Shown in pieces: positions 1-10,917 of a DNA stretch of 64,000 nucleotides. The notes below the pieces were generated by a model, which was not told where the DNA came from, did not search any database, and saw nothing but the letters and a program-made list of their open reading frames with translations. Source of the DNA: Typhlomys cinereus (taxonomy: Eukaryota > Chordata > Mammalia > Rodentia > Platacanthomyidae); contig JALPQD010000206.1 in NCBI GenBank assembly GCA_023101885.1, positions 3,196,954 through 3,260,953 on the forward strand. The letters are read 5' to 3'. The position numbers and the translations under genes are program-made. Every line of letters begins with the position of its first letter. Position 1 is the stretch's first letter.

Positions 1-300
1 AGCGCAGAGTGGAGGATCGCCAGCCAGGGCGGTTCCTTGCCAGGTCTGGGGACAGTGGGGTGCAGGCTCCACAGAGCTCTGGGACTGGACTAGGCTGGCG
101 CCTGCCAAGCCTCCGCGCCTGCCTGTGTCGCAGGTTCGAAAGGCCAATGTTGGGTCAGCAGCTCCTGATGTCACAACTGACTCAACCCCACACCAACCGC
201 TGCTGCCACGCGGTCCCTGCGATCCTGGCGCCCCACGTGAAGGGCCCTGAGTACTTGTTAAGTATTGAAGACCTATACAAACTACCAAAGTCAGATTTCA
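1..300 (-). pseudogene. VAPA: VAPA retrocopy 1, only its 5'UTR end in window
   Basis: This GC-rich stretch aligns with the DNA just upstream of the start codons of the VAPA retrocopies at 48373 and 29768. Window base 1 matches about base 48381, so the initiation codon of this copy should lie roughly 8 bases left of the window and its coding region is outside. The GC-rich part (to about 240) resembles a retained mRNA 5'UTR; the AT-rich continuation to 300 is shared flank. It marks the start of the first segmental-duplication unit. Whether its coding frame is open cannot be seen. Confidence 0.75.
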
Positions 301-309
301 AGACCAAGA

Positions 310-545
310 TGAAATATAAATTATGGTTTTTAGGTGTTTTTGTCATCCATTCCACTCTCCCCTTCTCCCCTTCCTTTCACCCCCCTCTCTTCTTCCCCTT
401 CTCCTGGTGTTTCCCCTTTTCCCCTGCCATCCCCTGGAGCATCCTTTTATGTGGGCTTGGAACCTCCCTGAGTCCTCCACCCTAGTGAGGGTTCAGGATT
501 TAGTGGCATAGCCCAGAGCCACTTTTGTACTACCCACTAGCATAG
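310..545 (-). repeat. Old L1 3'UTR remnant, antisense
   Basis: A pyrimidine-rich run (about 345-450) followed by 'ccctagtgagggttcagg' resembles, in reverse orientation, the purine-rich 3'UTR tail of L1s such as the one at 43400-43995. The same remnant lies beside the other VAPA copies at 30110-30230 and 48700-48925, so it predates the segmental duplication. Confidence 0.6.
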
Positions 546-860
546 GAACTCTTGTTTTTTAAGACACCACAATTCTAAATATATATACATGAAACATAAG
601 TTCACCCAGATTCACAAAGAAAACAGTACTAGATGTAATGCAATAAGGTAATCCTAACACAATAGCGGCAAATATCAATGTCCTACTACCACTAACAGAC
701 GGATCTTCTGGAATAAAACTATGTAGGGAAACACAAGAGTTAACTATAATCATTAATAAAATGAATGCAGCAGATGGCTGCAAAGCATATTACCCAAACA
801 TAGAGAATACACATTCTCTGAGCACAAATCAAGTATCAGTAAATAAAGAGAATTAATTAA
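546..860. other. Anonymous spacer shared with unit 3
   Basis: AT-rich DNA matching 48926-49240. A 74-codon open frame on the - strand (559-783) is also open in the unit-3 copy (81 codons), but substitutions fall in all codon positions and I recognise no family, so I do not call a gene. Confidence 0.4.
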
Positions 861-1165
861 ACCTATGTAAAATATTAGGACACATGGCAAAAAGCTAGAC
901 TTCCAAAAGGGAAACTATAGACAATAAAAAACCTCATGGAAATTAAATGGAATACTATTAATAACGTTGGGTTGATTGAAGAAATCATAAAGCAAATAAA
1001 ACATTCCCAGAGTACAATGAAAAAAGAAAACACAGCAACCAAAATGTATGGGGTACTTTGAAGGAAGTCATTATAGGGAATTGTACAGCTCTCAGTGAGC
1101 TAGCTCAGAAATCAGAGAGATAACAACCTGATTATATGCCCCAATAAAATGGATAAACAATTTTT
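860..1165 (+). repeat. Ancient L1 ORF2 fragment (endonuclease-RT linker)
   Basis: The text around 960-1130 ('gaagaaatcataaagcaaa', 'agtacaatgaaaa', 'ggaagtcattatagggaa') has the word order of the mammalian L1 ORF2 segment between the endonuclease and reverse transcriptase domains, but with many indels. A matching copy sits at 49240-49545. Confidence 0.55.
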
Positions 1166-1189
1166 TATTACAAATATTTATTTAAAGAG

Positions 1190-1600
1190 ATGTGGTATAG
1201 GAAAAAGCAGGCATACTTGTGGCAATAGGGATTCAGGGAGGCCCTAGCCTGTCTCCCAGCTAGGGACAAGCCTGGGCACATACAGGCATGTCGCAGAAGG
1301 AGGGATGAACAACCATTGGGAAGCAGCCATCTAACCTGCCCCTGCAAAAGACACCTAGTAAACAGTTAAAAGATTGGTGGCTGTCCTCCTGAGGAGAGAT
1401 GGCAACACCTGATTGGACCGTGACCTTATATAATCCCAAAAATCCCTTATTGACTTTGAATCTGCTGCTTCTTTTCCGTGGCCGCTTCTCACCTGATTCC
1501 CGGGGTCTCATGGTGACCCCCTAGCCAGCTCACCCATTTGCCTCGAGGCCCTCTCCTCACCCACGGCTGGCCCAGCAGGGGATACAGCAATACATACTAA
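1190..1600. other. Possible solo-LTR-like or promoter-like segment
   Basis: This GC-richer stretch contains an inverted CCAAT box ('gattgg', about 1411), a TATA-like 'ttatataa' about 20 bases later, a C-rich region, and at about 1568 'tggcccagcagggga', loosely like a retroviral primer binding site. No coding or internal retroviral sequence follows; the OR-A pseudogene starts at once. The paralogue is 49560-49990. The endogenous-LTR reading is tentative: I could not fix TG...CA ends or a polyadenylation signal. Confidence 0.25.
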
Positions 1601-1611
1601 CTCACAAGGAA

Positions 1612-2530
1612 TTACTGAAAAGACGTAGTTTTCTTGAGAAATTTTCTCAAAGCTTCAATCATATCCTTGTTGCTCAGGCTGTGGATGAAATGGGTCACCA
1701 TTTTTGGGAACACAATGTATAGCAATAAAGCCAAGGCTATCTCTTTTCTTGCAATGGTAAAGGCACAGGTAATGTACACCCATGCAGCTGTCCCAAAGAA
1801 CAGGGATACCACCAACAAGTGAGACCCACAGGTGGAAAAGGCCTTTCTCCTTCCTCTCTCAGAGGAAATATTTGTAACAAAAGAGACAATGATTCCACAG
1901 ATAGAAACACCACCAAATATGAAAGTTCAGATATATATCAGAATGTTGTTGATGAAAGTGTCTGAGCATGCAAGCTTTATGACCTTAGCAAGTTCACAGA
2001 AAAATGGAGGGATTTCCAGATCTGTGCAGAAGAACAGTCTCAGCAACATTAAACCAAGCAGTAGAGTGTTGAGCATGCTAATAAATAAGGACATTAGAAG
2101 GAGTAGTCCACAGAGCTGGTGGTTCATGATGACTTGTAGTTCAGGGGATGACAAATGGCCACATGGTGGTCATAGGCCATTACTGGAAGGAGACAGGTCT
2201 CCAAAGTAGCACTTTCCAAAATAAAGCAACCCTGAATAAGGCAGCCTGTGTAAGTGATGCTCAGGTTCCATGTCTGCATGTTCACTAGCATCTTTGGATG
2301 GTGCTTGTACTTAAACAAACATCAGTCAATGAAAGGTTAGAGAGAATGAAGTACATGGGTGTGTGGAGGTGAGAGTCAACACTTACAGCCAGGATAATGA
2401 GCAGATTTCCCAGGATGGTGACCAGGTTAATGAACAGGAGGAGGCTGAAGATGAGGGGCTGCAATGCTGGATCATCTGTTATCCTCGCTAGAAGGAGCTG
2501 GACAACATCTGTTTGGTTTCTCCCTTGCAT
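1612..2530 (-). pseudogene. Olfactory receptor pseudogene, type A, unit 1 (OR family 7-like)
   Basis: ORs are class A GPCRs of olfactory sensory neuron cilia, usually about 310 residues in a single coding exon. Read from 2530, fragments cover the whole receptor: start MQGRNQTD with an N-glycosylation site, TM1 with 'LVTILGNLL', '[16 protein letters not shown]' (TM2), '[18 protein letters not shown]' (TM3), a degenerate '[13 protein letters not shown]', '[14 protein letters not shown]' in loop 2, a TM6/TM7 remnant, and C-terminal 'LRKFLKKTTSFQ'. It is broken by frameshifts near 2290 and 2140, a TGA after 'NNILIYI' (about 1925), and loss of frame before TM6. The DRY arginine is His. Wording such as '[14 protein letters not shown]' points to the OR7 group. 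Paralogue: 49998-50935, which has a stop (TAA) at the same TM5 position, so inactivation probably preceded duplication. Confidence 0.9.
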
Positions 2531-3286
2531 GTTGTCAATGAGTCTGACAGGAACATCAACGAAGACAATTAAAGAACTGCCACCAAAATTAGCCATAGCA
2601 CTTGGGAACATGTAAGAAATACAACTACTTTCTTCCCATCAGGACTTATTCTCCATGTCTGAAAGTCGAAGTCTGGAAGTACAGATTTTAATAACTTCTC
2701 CAGATGATACTGATGATGGAGCAATACCTGAATGACCCTGAGAATAATACCGATGACCTTAAGGTGCCCTGTAACTCTTCCCAAGCTGAAAAGTAACTTG
2801 TGATCATCAAAATGCCCAGCCCTAAGCCATGCTCCTTGAAGATTCATCAACATTAGCCATGCATAACAAGATTTCTATTCCTTTTCCATCTAAATATGCT
2901 TAATGATCACACTCTTTAATTTGACATTTGTCTGGATTTCTGCAGGGATTGCTGCCACCCCTCAGTATCTTAATCAAAGGCAGACTTCTTTGCCTAGGTA
3001 GGTTTTCTGCTCTACTTGGCCCCTTTCCTGCTAAAGTTGTTAGATGCAGTTTGATCCACACTGGCCCATATGATGTAAATATAAGTAGAGAACTGATTTT
3101 CAAAAGTTGTCCTCTGATTTCTAGCCATGTATACATTGCATGCATGAGTATGTCTCTCTGTCTCCCCTTTCCCTTCATCTCTTCCTCCTCTCTTTCAAAT
3201 AAGTGAAGTGAAGTGGAATATATTAAGAAAATTAACAGTATGTTGGGTGAAATGGAGAAAGGTGGAAAGGAAGATGTTTTTTCATG
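2531..3286. other. OR-A upstream spacer
   Basis: The frame of OR-A continues open upstream to 2611 but has no receptor sequence. The rest is shared with 50936-51702 and contains only a short pyrimidine-rich tract near 3155-3190. No gene, exon or identifiable promoter is visible. Confidence 0.4.
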
Positions 3287-3351
3287 AAGGGACCATGCTA
3301 ATCTTCTCCATATCGTTCCAATTTTAGTGTATGTGCTGCTAAAGGGAGCAC
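3287..3351 (-). pseudogene. RNU6: Truncated U6 snRNA pseudogene
   Basis: On the - strand the sequence begins with the U6 5' end (gtgctc...) and keeps 'actaaaattggaacgata' and 'agaagattagcatgg', the conserved centre of U6 spliceosomal RNA. It stops after about 60 of the roughly 107 nucleotides and runs into an A-rich tail (T-rich on +, 3276-3282), as in 5'-intact, 3'-truncated U6 retropseudogenes made by L1 machinery. No TATA/PSE promoter is seen upstream, so it should be inactive. The paralogue at 51703-51766 has a longer A tail. Confidence 0.88.
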
Positions 3352-4855
3352 AAAAGGAAAGGACCCTATCATATCTTGTAATTTAGAAATTCAGAGAAAT
3401 TTAATCACTTAAAAAAACTTTGGGAACTTTAGTCATGAAGGAAATACCATCAAGGTGAACAATCTTTGATAAAGGTATATAACCAAATATATAGGAACTA
3501 ATATGATATAAACTATCACCGAGTTAGATACAGAATCATGACAACATCATTTTAAAAATATTAACCAATAAAAACCGAGGAGACCCAGTTCTTTTCAAGA
3601 CAAATGCCATTTAGTAGCATACCTTAATCACAATACTGTGGATTGAAAATGTACCCCTGTTAAGAACAGAGAAACCCATTCACTGGTTCCTCATTCCTCC
3701 TACAGGAGAAACCAAGTATAATCTCCCATCTGAGTAATAGCTGTTAGTACAGGCTGTCTCTCACAATCTGTGATTTCCCCAGAGGCTCAGTCTCCAATGA
3801 TCCTCATTAGACCAGCTTTATTAACATACCTATCCCGGAAATATGTCTTTAAGACCAAGAGAGTAGATATAACTGTAAAGTAACAGACCCCTCAATATGT
3901 TTTCTCCTTTTCATGAAGATCTCCTTCGCATGCGTGTGACTAAGTTGCATATAATATTGATATCACAAATTTAAGTTTCCATTTATATATTCAGAATAAA
4001 ACTTCATAATCTAGGAAATAATCGTGGAAACCAGATTTTTATTTTATCTGAGAAAGATATTTCTTGGGAAAATAAGTGGTTGTAAATAATATTTTATATT
4101 GGTTGTTATACTAGACAAGTACAAATATTTGAAGTATTGCTATATCATAAAAGTACAAGTCTTTCTAAATTATCCCTGATGCTGTGGAAGTGTAATTTTA
4201 TGCACATTTAGCAGACAAAAGTCAGATATATTTCCAGAATTCACTGCTGCACACAAATATATACAGAAAATGTTACAGTCTATAGAGAATATAATCTACC
4301 ACAAAAGTCTTCTTTCATGGTGACACTATTAATATTTTCAAACTTATTGACATGGGAATTTTCTATCAACTTTCCTTTCAAAGTAAAATTCCAATTGTAT
4401 ATTTTCCACAGAAATATTAATACAATTAGAAACTGACCGAGTCTGTTGCCAGCAGGTGAGGTAGATTTGATAAGATTTGAGCCATCATTTTAATAGCAAC
4501 ATAGAGGAAGGTACATCATTTTAACACTCATTTTATGGGTCTCTTATATTTAAAGACTTCAATATTTTCGTTTTCTCTTTAAAATTCTGCATTAGCATTA
4601 CTTAGTTTGCAATATGGGTTATATGCCATTTGAAATCTGTATCAGAATATTTATCATGACTTTTATTGATATATTAACAGCAACAGCTAAAAAAAAGAGA
4701 AAGAATGGATGAAATATTTAAAGATATCTTTCAACTTAAAAAATCAAGTTCAATTTCTTAAGGGTTTCAAAGTGCACTTAAGTAAGATAATATATCCAGG
4801 ACACAAAAATGAAATAAAACTTTAAGTTTTTTCATTATAAATTTTTTCTTGTTTT
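3352..4855. other. AT-rich spacer (block R)
   Basis: No genes or recognisable repeats. 3468-4855 is repeated at 39733-41514; 3567-5460 is absent from unit 3, where an L1 5' half occupies the site. It is the best unique-looking probe for copy number of the duplicon. Confidence 0.5.
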
Positions 4856-5580
4856 TAAATTTTTCTTTTTTCCACTCATACAAACTTGATGGGTACCACA
4901 TTGCCCAACCTCCCTCCACACGATGATATTAACCAGATGTCTCATTACGTACTTGCAGTAGTTGATGGTGGACCACTTTCTCTGCTATAGCATAATCCCT
5001 TCTCTCCTTGTTGCTGCCGGGGCCCCCTTCCCCTTCCCTCCTATTTATAATCTTTGCAATGACTGTAGGTATTACAGAGATTTATCTTTAAGTGTGTCAC
5101 TGAGTCGGTTTGTACTATGATCCACCTATAAGGGAATAAATACAGCGTTTAATTTTCTGTGTCTGGGATAATTCGCTCAATATAATTTCTTTCTAATTCC
5201 ATCCATTTCCCGGCAAATTTCACTAAGTCATCATTTTTGATGGATGAGTAGTATTCCATTGTATAAATGTACCACATTTTCCTTATCCACTCATCAACAG
5301 TTGGGCATTTGGGTTGATTCCACCATGACTTTGCCATTGTAAACAGTGCTCCTATCAACATGGTCATGCTTGTGATATTGAGGTGAATTTTTTCTGTATG
5401 GGGGATTATTCCCAAAAGTGGAATAGCAGGGTCATATGCCATTTCAATCTTTAACTTTTTAAAGAATTGCCAGACTGCTCACCAGAGTGCTTCTATGAGT
5501 CTGCATTCCCATGCGCAATATAGGAGACGTCACTTCTCGCCACATCCTCTCCAGCATTTGCTGGTGTTTGTATTGTGGAT
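4856..5580 (-). mobile_element. L1 fragment: ORF2 C-terminus plus shortened 3'UTR
   Basis: On the - strand, 5442-5149 reads the L1 ORF2 C-terminal region ('MAYDPAIPLLGIIPHTEKI', 'WIRKMWYIYTMEYYSSIKN'), and the upstream DNA to 5580 carries the cysteine-rich 'CWRGCGE' region in degraded form. The 3'UTR is shortened: L1 3'-terminal sequence (4860-4910) jumps directly to the ORF2-proximal part, losing the purine-rich tract. The same deleted form occurs at 41515-42250, and a stub at 54188-54315, so the insertion is older than the duplication. Confidence 0.85.
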
Positions 5581-6062
5581 ATGCATTATTATCTGAAACA
5601 AGCACTAAAAGTAATAATTCTCACATAATATCAAAATTTCAATGTTATAATCATATTTTAAACATTTGAAAAATTCCTATATCAGTTTCTTGTAAACATA
5701 GACTATGAAAAACTATACAATATTCATGCAAGGAAAGTGAAAGCATGTATGTAAATGCATCTGTTCTCAAATTTCCTTAGTAGCTTTCATTTATCACAAG
5801 TAGGAGTTAAAAACTATCCAATTGCTATGAACAAGTACAACAAAAAGCAAATTGTCTGAAGCTCAATCAATGAAGTGCCTATCAGCTCAAGAATTACTGA
5901 ACTATGAACATGACAGAATGAATGAAACCAAAGACTAGCATAGTGAATGAAAAGGATTGACAAAAATGTAATTTTAAAAGTGGAAATTTTTAAAGAGGAA
6001 AATTGAAAAATGAGGAAAGTTGTTACAGGTGATAGATAGGTAGTCATCATTTTGTTGTCAAC

Positions 6063-6351
6063 ATTTCTTATTCTTTTTTATTATTTCTTATTTATTCAAT
6101 TGTGTGTGTATGCATGTGTGCGATTGTGTGTATATATGTGTGTGTGTGTGGAACCACGAACAAATTCGCGAACCACCATGGATGCCTCCACCTCCTCCTT
6201 GTTTACTCTGCCCTGGGATTCGCCCTACCAGGAATAGAAACGCAGGCCACCTCTGCTTCTGCCTGGGGTCTATACGTGGGGTCTAGGATCTGAACTCAGG
6301 ACCTTCCGCCTACAAGGCAGAGGCTTAAACCCTGAGCACCTCTCCAGCTCC
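6063..6351 (-). mobile_element. B2-superfamily-like SINE, antisense, with TSD
   Basis: Reverse-complement reading starts 'gagctggagaggtgctcagg', has a tRNA-like A box and a degenerate B box ('gagttcagatcc'), a GC-rich body and a TG/CA-rich, A/T-rich tail. It is flanked by 10-base direct repeats 'tgttgtcaac' (6053-6062, 6352-6361). Three paralogous sites without the element (about 7557, 36515 and 54768) show the intact target, proving insertion after duplication. Confidence 0.88.
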
Positions 6352-6361
6352 TGTTGTCAAC

Positions 6362-6700
6362 TTTTCAAATGTAGATAGATAGGTAGATAGAGAATAGATG
6401 ATGTATAGCTATATTACAATTAGATATGTCGATAGATATATGACAGAGAGAAACATTAGACTGATAGAGACAATGAATTGCTTGCAGATAATTGATATTT
6501 AGGTAGATCAATAGTAGATGATAAATATATGAACAAATGATAAATGCTTACATATGATAAATCAGCTGAATACATAGATAATAGTGATATATTATGAATA
6601 AGTGATGATGATAGTGATAATAGAATACCACATGATAGAGAAATCATTGATTGAAATAGATAGGTAGATAGGTAGACAGACAGACAGACAGACATGACAC
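6362..6700. repeat. GATA/GACA-type microsatellite
   Basis: Imperfect tetranucleotide runs ('gatagataggtagataga', 'gacagacagacagacag') separated by AT-rich DNA. Paralogous arrays at 7565-7890, 36170-36520 (inverted) and 54785-55115 differ in repeat numbers. Confidence 0.85.
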
Positions 6701-7564
6701 TCTACAATGTTGTACAGAACAGTCATATAAAGTTCAAAACTTGGAGTCAATAGCTCAATAAAGCTATGAATAATAAAAGATGTCTTTGGTGTATAAAAAC
6801 AGAATATATCAGTCATAGTTGAGCTTTATCATAGACAGATTCGCTCTTAAAAAGGTTGACATAGTATTTGCTTTCTGTATTTTAAAGTTAACGTACATGC
6901 TGCATTAGTTTATTTTGCTGTTGCTGTGTTAGCATTCACTGGTGACTTCAACTTAAGGAAGAAAGGGTGTAATTAGATATCATGTTTGAGGTTAAAATAC
7001 AAATGATGGGGAAGTTACAGCTGGAGAAGATTGAGGCAACTGCTCATATTTTATAATCAGTTATGAACCAGAGAGCTATGAATGCTCATGTTCAGTTTAA
7101 TGTTTCCATTCTATTAAGTTTCTATTCTATTAATTCTCATGTAATATCAAAATTTTAATGCTATAATCATATTTTAAACACTTGAAGAAATCCTAAATCA
7201 GTTTCTTGTAAACATAAAATATGAAAAAATGCTATACAATATTCATGTAAGGCAAGTAAAACATGTGAGTAAATGCATCTCTTCTGAAATTTCCTTGGTA
7301 GCTATCATTTATCACAAGTAGGAGTTCAAAACCATCCAATTGCTATGAGCAAGTACAACAAAAAGCAAATTCTCTGAAGCTAAATCAATGAAGTGCCTAT
7401 CAGCTCAAGAATTACTGAACTATGGACATGACAGAATGAATGAAACCAAAGACTAGCATTGTGAATGAAAAGGATTGAAAAAAATGTAATTTTAAAGAGG
7501 AAAATTGAAAAATGAGGAGACTTGTTACAGGTAATAGATAGGTAATCATCATTTTGTTGTCAAC

Positions 7565-7890
7565 TTTTCAAATATAGATAGGTAGATAGAGAATAGATGA
7601 TATATAGCTATATTATAATTAGATATATCGATAGATATATGACAGAGATACATTAGATTGATCGAGATAATGAATTTATTACAGATAATAATTGATATTT
7701 ACGTAGGAAAATAGTAGATGATAAATATATGAACAAATGATAAATGCTTACAAATAATATTTAGCTGAATACATAGATAATAATGATATATTATGAATAA
7801 GTGATAGGTGATATTGATAATAGAATAACAGATGATAGAGAAATCAGATTGAAGGTGATAGGCAGGTAGTTAGACAGACAGACAAAGAGA
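7565..7890. repeat. Second GATA/GACA microsatellite
   Basis: Duplicate of the 6362-6700 array within the tandem doubling, with fewer GACA units ('agacagacagacaaagaga'). Confidence 0.8.
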
Positions 7891-8477
7891 CATATGACAC
7901 TCTACAATGTTGTACAGAACAGTCATATAAAGTTCAAAACTTGGAATCAATAGCTCAATAAAGCCATGAATAATGAAAGATGTCTTTGGTGTATAAAAAC
8001 AGAATATATCAGTCATAGTTCAACTTTATCATAGACAGATTCTCTGTTAAGAAGTTTGACACAGTATTTGCTTTCTGTATTTTAAAGTTAATGTACATGC
8101 TGCATTAGTTTATTTTGCTGTTGCTGTGTTAGAATTCACTGGTGACTTCAACTTAAGGAAGAAAGGGTTTAATTGGACTTCACTTTTGTGGTTAAAATAC
8201 ACATGATGGGGAAGTTACAGCTGGAGAAGTTTGAGGCAACTTCTCCTATTTTATAATCAGTTATGAACCAGAGAGCTATGAATGATTGTGTTCAGTTTAA
8301 TGATTCTATTCTATTAAGTTCAGAATCCCATCCCAAAGAATGGTGCTACCCACAAAGGTCAGATCTTCTTGGTTCAATGAAACTGCTCAACATAGTCCCT
8401 TACAGGTGTGCTCAGAGGTTAACATAGTGTAGGTTACATATCACAGGTGTGCCAGGACTTGTCTCCTAGATGATCCT

Positions 8478-8775
8478 AGATTTTTTTGTTCTGTCCATTT
8501 GTGTGTGTGGCTGTGAGGGTATGTGTGTGTGCAAGACGGCACTTGAGTATGTGTTTGCAACATGAGTGTGATACTGGGAATCATCTTGGATTTCTCTGCC
8601 TCCTTATTGCTTTGCCGTGGGGTTTTGCAGGCTGTGCCTTCTGTATTGGAATTGCAAGTCACTGTTATATCACCCAGCAGTTTTATGTGCTATCTGAGGA
8701 TCTGAACTCAGGTCCTTCTGCTTCCTTGCAAGGTAAACAATTCAACCCCCAATTCATCTCCCCACCACAATAATG
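8478..8775 (-). mobile_element. Old B2-like SINE, antisense
   Basis: The right end reads, on the - strand, 'ggtggggagatgaattgg' then 'ttgcaaggaagcagaagg' and 'gagttcagatcc' (tRNA-like A and B box region); the left part is TG-rich tail. It is present at the same place in the inverted block (35283-35592) and unit 3 (55690-55975), so it predates the duplication; it is more diverged than the elements at 6063 and 22917. Confidence 0.7.
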
Positions 8776-9500
8776 TCATCTTGACCACCAAATTTAAACA
8801 TCACATATGAATCATATTGCCTCATGTATTTATACAATATTTTGTATTTATGCATTATTTGTCTCACTATGAAAGGAAATGATGTAGATATGTCTTTCAG
8901 TTGGTGTTACCAGCATGTATCCCTTAAGATAGACAAGAGAAGGCAAGAAGTGAATGTTAAGAGAACAAATGGAGGTCTGCCTGATACTTGAAATGAATGT
9001 GAAACAAAACTGCAGGAATTTCCCCAGACTTGTCTGAGAGTCTAAATCATTCACAAAAGACTTCTTTATTGATCATGTTAGCTTCTCAGAGATATTTGCT
9101 GCCCTGAACTTGTAGGGAAATGGAGTCTAGATAGCCAGGAGCTATGGATATCAAGCTTCCAAGGACTTCAAGGAGTACACAGAGCCTGAATGTGATCTGG
9201 ACTTCACTGTAAGGAAGGGAAAGGATCACTGACTTTGTGTACCCTGAATACAGAGCGTCTATTGTTTCCTGATGAAACATTGAAGAAAAACAGATTCTGA
9301 TTTTTGACATTTGGGAGCTTGTGGTGATGCTACAAAGAGGACTACTTCCAACAGATCAGTGGCCAACACATCATCATTTCCCCGACCCCATGTACTAGTG
9401 AGGATCTCAGGAGAAACAATGACATTCAGAGAGAATAAATGAGATAATGTCAGACATGAGAAAGGGAACTTTCCCATCCATAAGCTCACCTACTGAAAAG
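8776..9500. other. Spacer downstream of OR-B
   Basis: Shared with 55976-56765 and, inverted, 34530-35282. Part (about 9060-9500) may belong to the old L1 3'UTR that follows. No gene is visible; short open frames here are not conserved between the copies. Confidence 0.35.
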
Positions 9501-9726
9501 CCACTTATATTACCACAGAGACCTGATCCCTTACTCAGGTGCACCCAATGGGAGCCCTGTGGTCCACACACTCAGAAAGACATGGGAGTGGATGGGAATT
9601 GACTGGATTGGTGAAGGGAGGGAAGGGTGGAACAGGAGGGAGGTGATAGGAGAGGGGGAAATGTGCGCATCTTGTGAAATGTGCGCATCACAGACTTATT
9701 TCATCTGTAAGTACAAAATTTCAAGT
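9500..9726 (+). repeat. Old L1-like 3' terminal segment (purine-rich)
   Basis: A G/A-rich tract (9570-9660) followed by an AT-rich end with 'aagtttaaacaaaagaag' has the layout of rodent L1 3'UTR tails. Copies: 56770-56950 and, inverted, 34310-34520. 9659-9690 carries a short 'atgtgcgcatc' duplication unique to this copy. Confidence 0.5.
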
Positions 9727-10917
9727 TTAAACAAAAGAAGATTGTGGTAATAGAAGAATCATACATTCAGATTTACCAGAAATCCTGTAATGTTGGTAAA
9801 GGTAGAAATGCAAACTTAAGCCAAAGCATATTACACGAGAGGGTACCTTACGGTTGAGTTTCTGCAAGGCTTCTCTCATGTCCCTGTTCCTAAGGCTATA
9901 TGTAAAAGGCTTAAGCATTTGCAGAATCATGGTGCACATTACATAAGCAGCAGTATTCTTCTTGAGAGAAACATTAATGCTAGACATGGTGTAAACCCAC
10001 AGTCCTGCATCATAGAACAAAGAGACCAAAGACACGAGAGACCCACAGGTTGTAACTTCCTCTTGCTGATGATATCTTCAAAACAGAAGAGACTATTTGT
10101 GTGAAAGAGAAAATGATTCCAGAGGATATGATGACACCGAACAGAAATATTATAATATATGCCAAGTTATTATTGATGAAGAGACTATTTGTGTGTAAGA
10201 GACTATTTGTGTGTAAGAGACTATTTGTGTGTAAGAGACTATTTGTGTGTAAGAGACTATTTGTGCATAAGAGAAAATGATTCCAGAGGATATGATGACA
10301 CAGAACAGAAATGTTATAATATATGCCAAGATATTATTGATGAGAGTGTTAGAACAGGCAAGTATAACAACATGAGAAAGTGCACAGAAAAGCGGTACTT
10401 CCACATCTGTGCAGAAGGACAGCTGCAATGACATAAGCCCAATCAGCACAGTGTTTGTAATGCTGATTAGGAAGGAACAGAGAAGGAGCAGACCACAAAA
10501 GTGAGAGTTCATGATAACAGTGTAGCTCAGAGGGTGACAAATGGCTGGAGAGCAGTCATAGGCCATCACTGCAAGAAGACAGCTTTCTAATGCAGAAAAG
10601 TCCAGAACAAAGCAGGCTTGAATGAGGCAACTTGTACATGTCATGATCCGGTCTTGAATTTGAATGTTCACCAGCATCTTGGGGATGACAGTGGTGCTTA
10701 AATAGATTTCACTGAAGGACAGGTTGGAGAGAAAGAGGTACCTGGGTGTTTGGAGATGGGAGTCAGAACTCACGAGAAAAATGATGCGCACATTTCACAG
10801 GATGGAAACAAGGTATATGGACAAGAAGAGGCAAAAAATGACGGGCTGCAGTACTGGGTCCTCTGTTATTCCCAGAAGAAAGAAATGTGAAACACTTTTT
10901 TGGTTTGTGGCTTCCAT
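9727..10917 (-). pseudogene. Olfactory receptor pseudogene, type B, unit 1
   Basis: The start ATG (10917) gives MEATNQKSVSHFFLLG; a TM1 frameshift follows. A 213-codon frame (10791-10150) keeps TM2 '[19 protein letters not shown]', 'MAYDCSPAICHPLSY' (DRY Arg replaced by Cys), 'SFCTDVEVPLFCALSHV' in loop 2 and TM5. At the TM5/loop-3 border it enters five 18-base repeats encoding SYTQIV, then a second diverged copy of the TM5 segment, losing the frame. TM6-TM7 with 'YSLRNRDMREALQKL' lies at 10035-9830; a mutation at the family stop (near 9809) extends that frame to 9727. Relatives: OR-B at 33286-34248 (+) and 57015-57948 (-). OR7-like class II receptor, non-functional. Confidence 0.9.
10181..10270. 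repeat. 18-bp minisatellite inside OR-B
   Basis: Five head-to-tail copies of 'gagactatttgtgtgtaa', the last with two changes. It is flanked by a direct duplication of about 90 bases (roughly 10092-10180 and 10271-10360). Neither other OR-B copy has the array. On the - strand it encodes a six-residue repeat in frame. Confidence 0.97.

Larger units (their letters stand above)
5600..8320. repeat. GATA-module tandem duplication (two copies)
   Basis: 5600-7125 and 7126-8320 are direct repeats: each begins near 'attctcaca/gtaatatcaaaatt', passes through a GATA/GACA-rich microsatellite, and ends near 'cagtttaatg.tt.cattctatt'. The first copy is longer mainly because a SINE (6063-6351) lies in it. 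Unit 3 (54315-55540) and the inverted block (36955-35750) have a single copy, so the doubling is specific to unit 1. Confidence 0.85.

Noticed and set aside
9..485. 158-codon + strand frame at the window start
   Set aside because: Antisense to the VAPA 5'UTR and running into a C-rich L1 remnant; not open in the other two copies.
559..783. Conserved 74-81 codon - strand frame with hydrophobic stretches, also at 48914-49159
   Set aside because: Changes hit all codon positions between copies, including many replacements, and no family is recognisable. Chance openness in AT-rich DNA is simpler.
1612..2611. Intact OR gene split by introns
   Set aside because: OR coding regions are single exons; the breaks here are indels and stops without splice-site context.
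3287..3351. Functional U6 snRNA gene
   Set aside because: Only the 5' half is present, with an A-rich tail and no type-3 Pol III promoter.
10181..10270. Regular short repeats resembling a CRISPR array
   Set aside because: Head-to-tail 18-base units without spacers, within a mammalian OR pseudogene.
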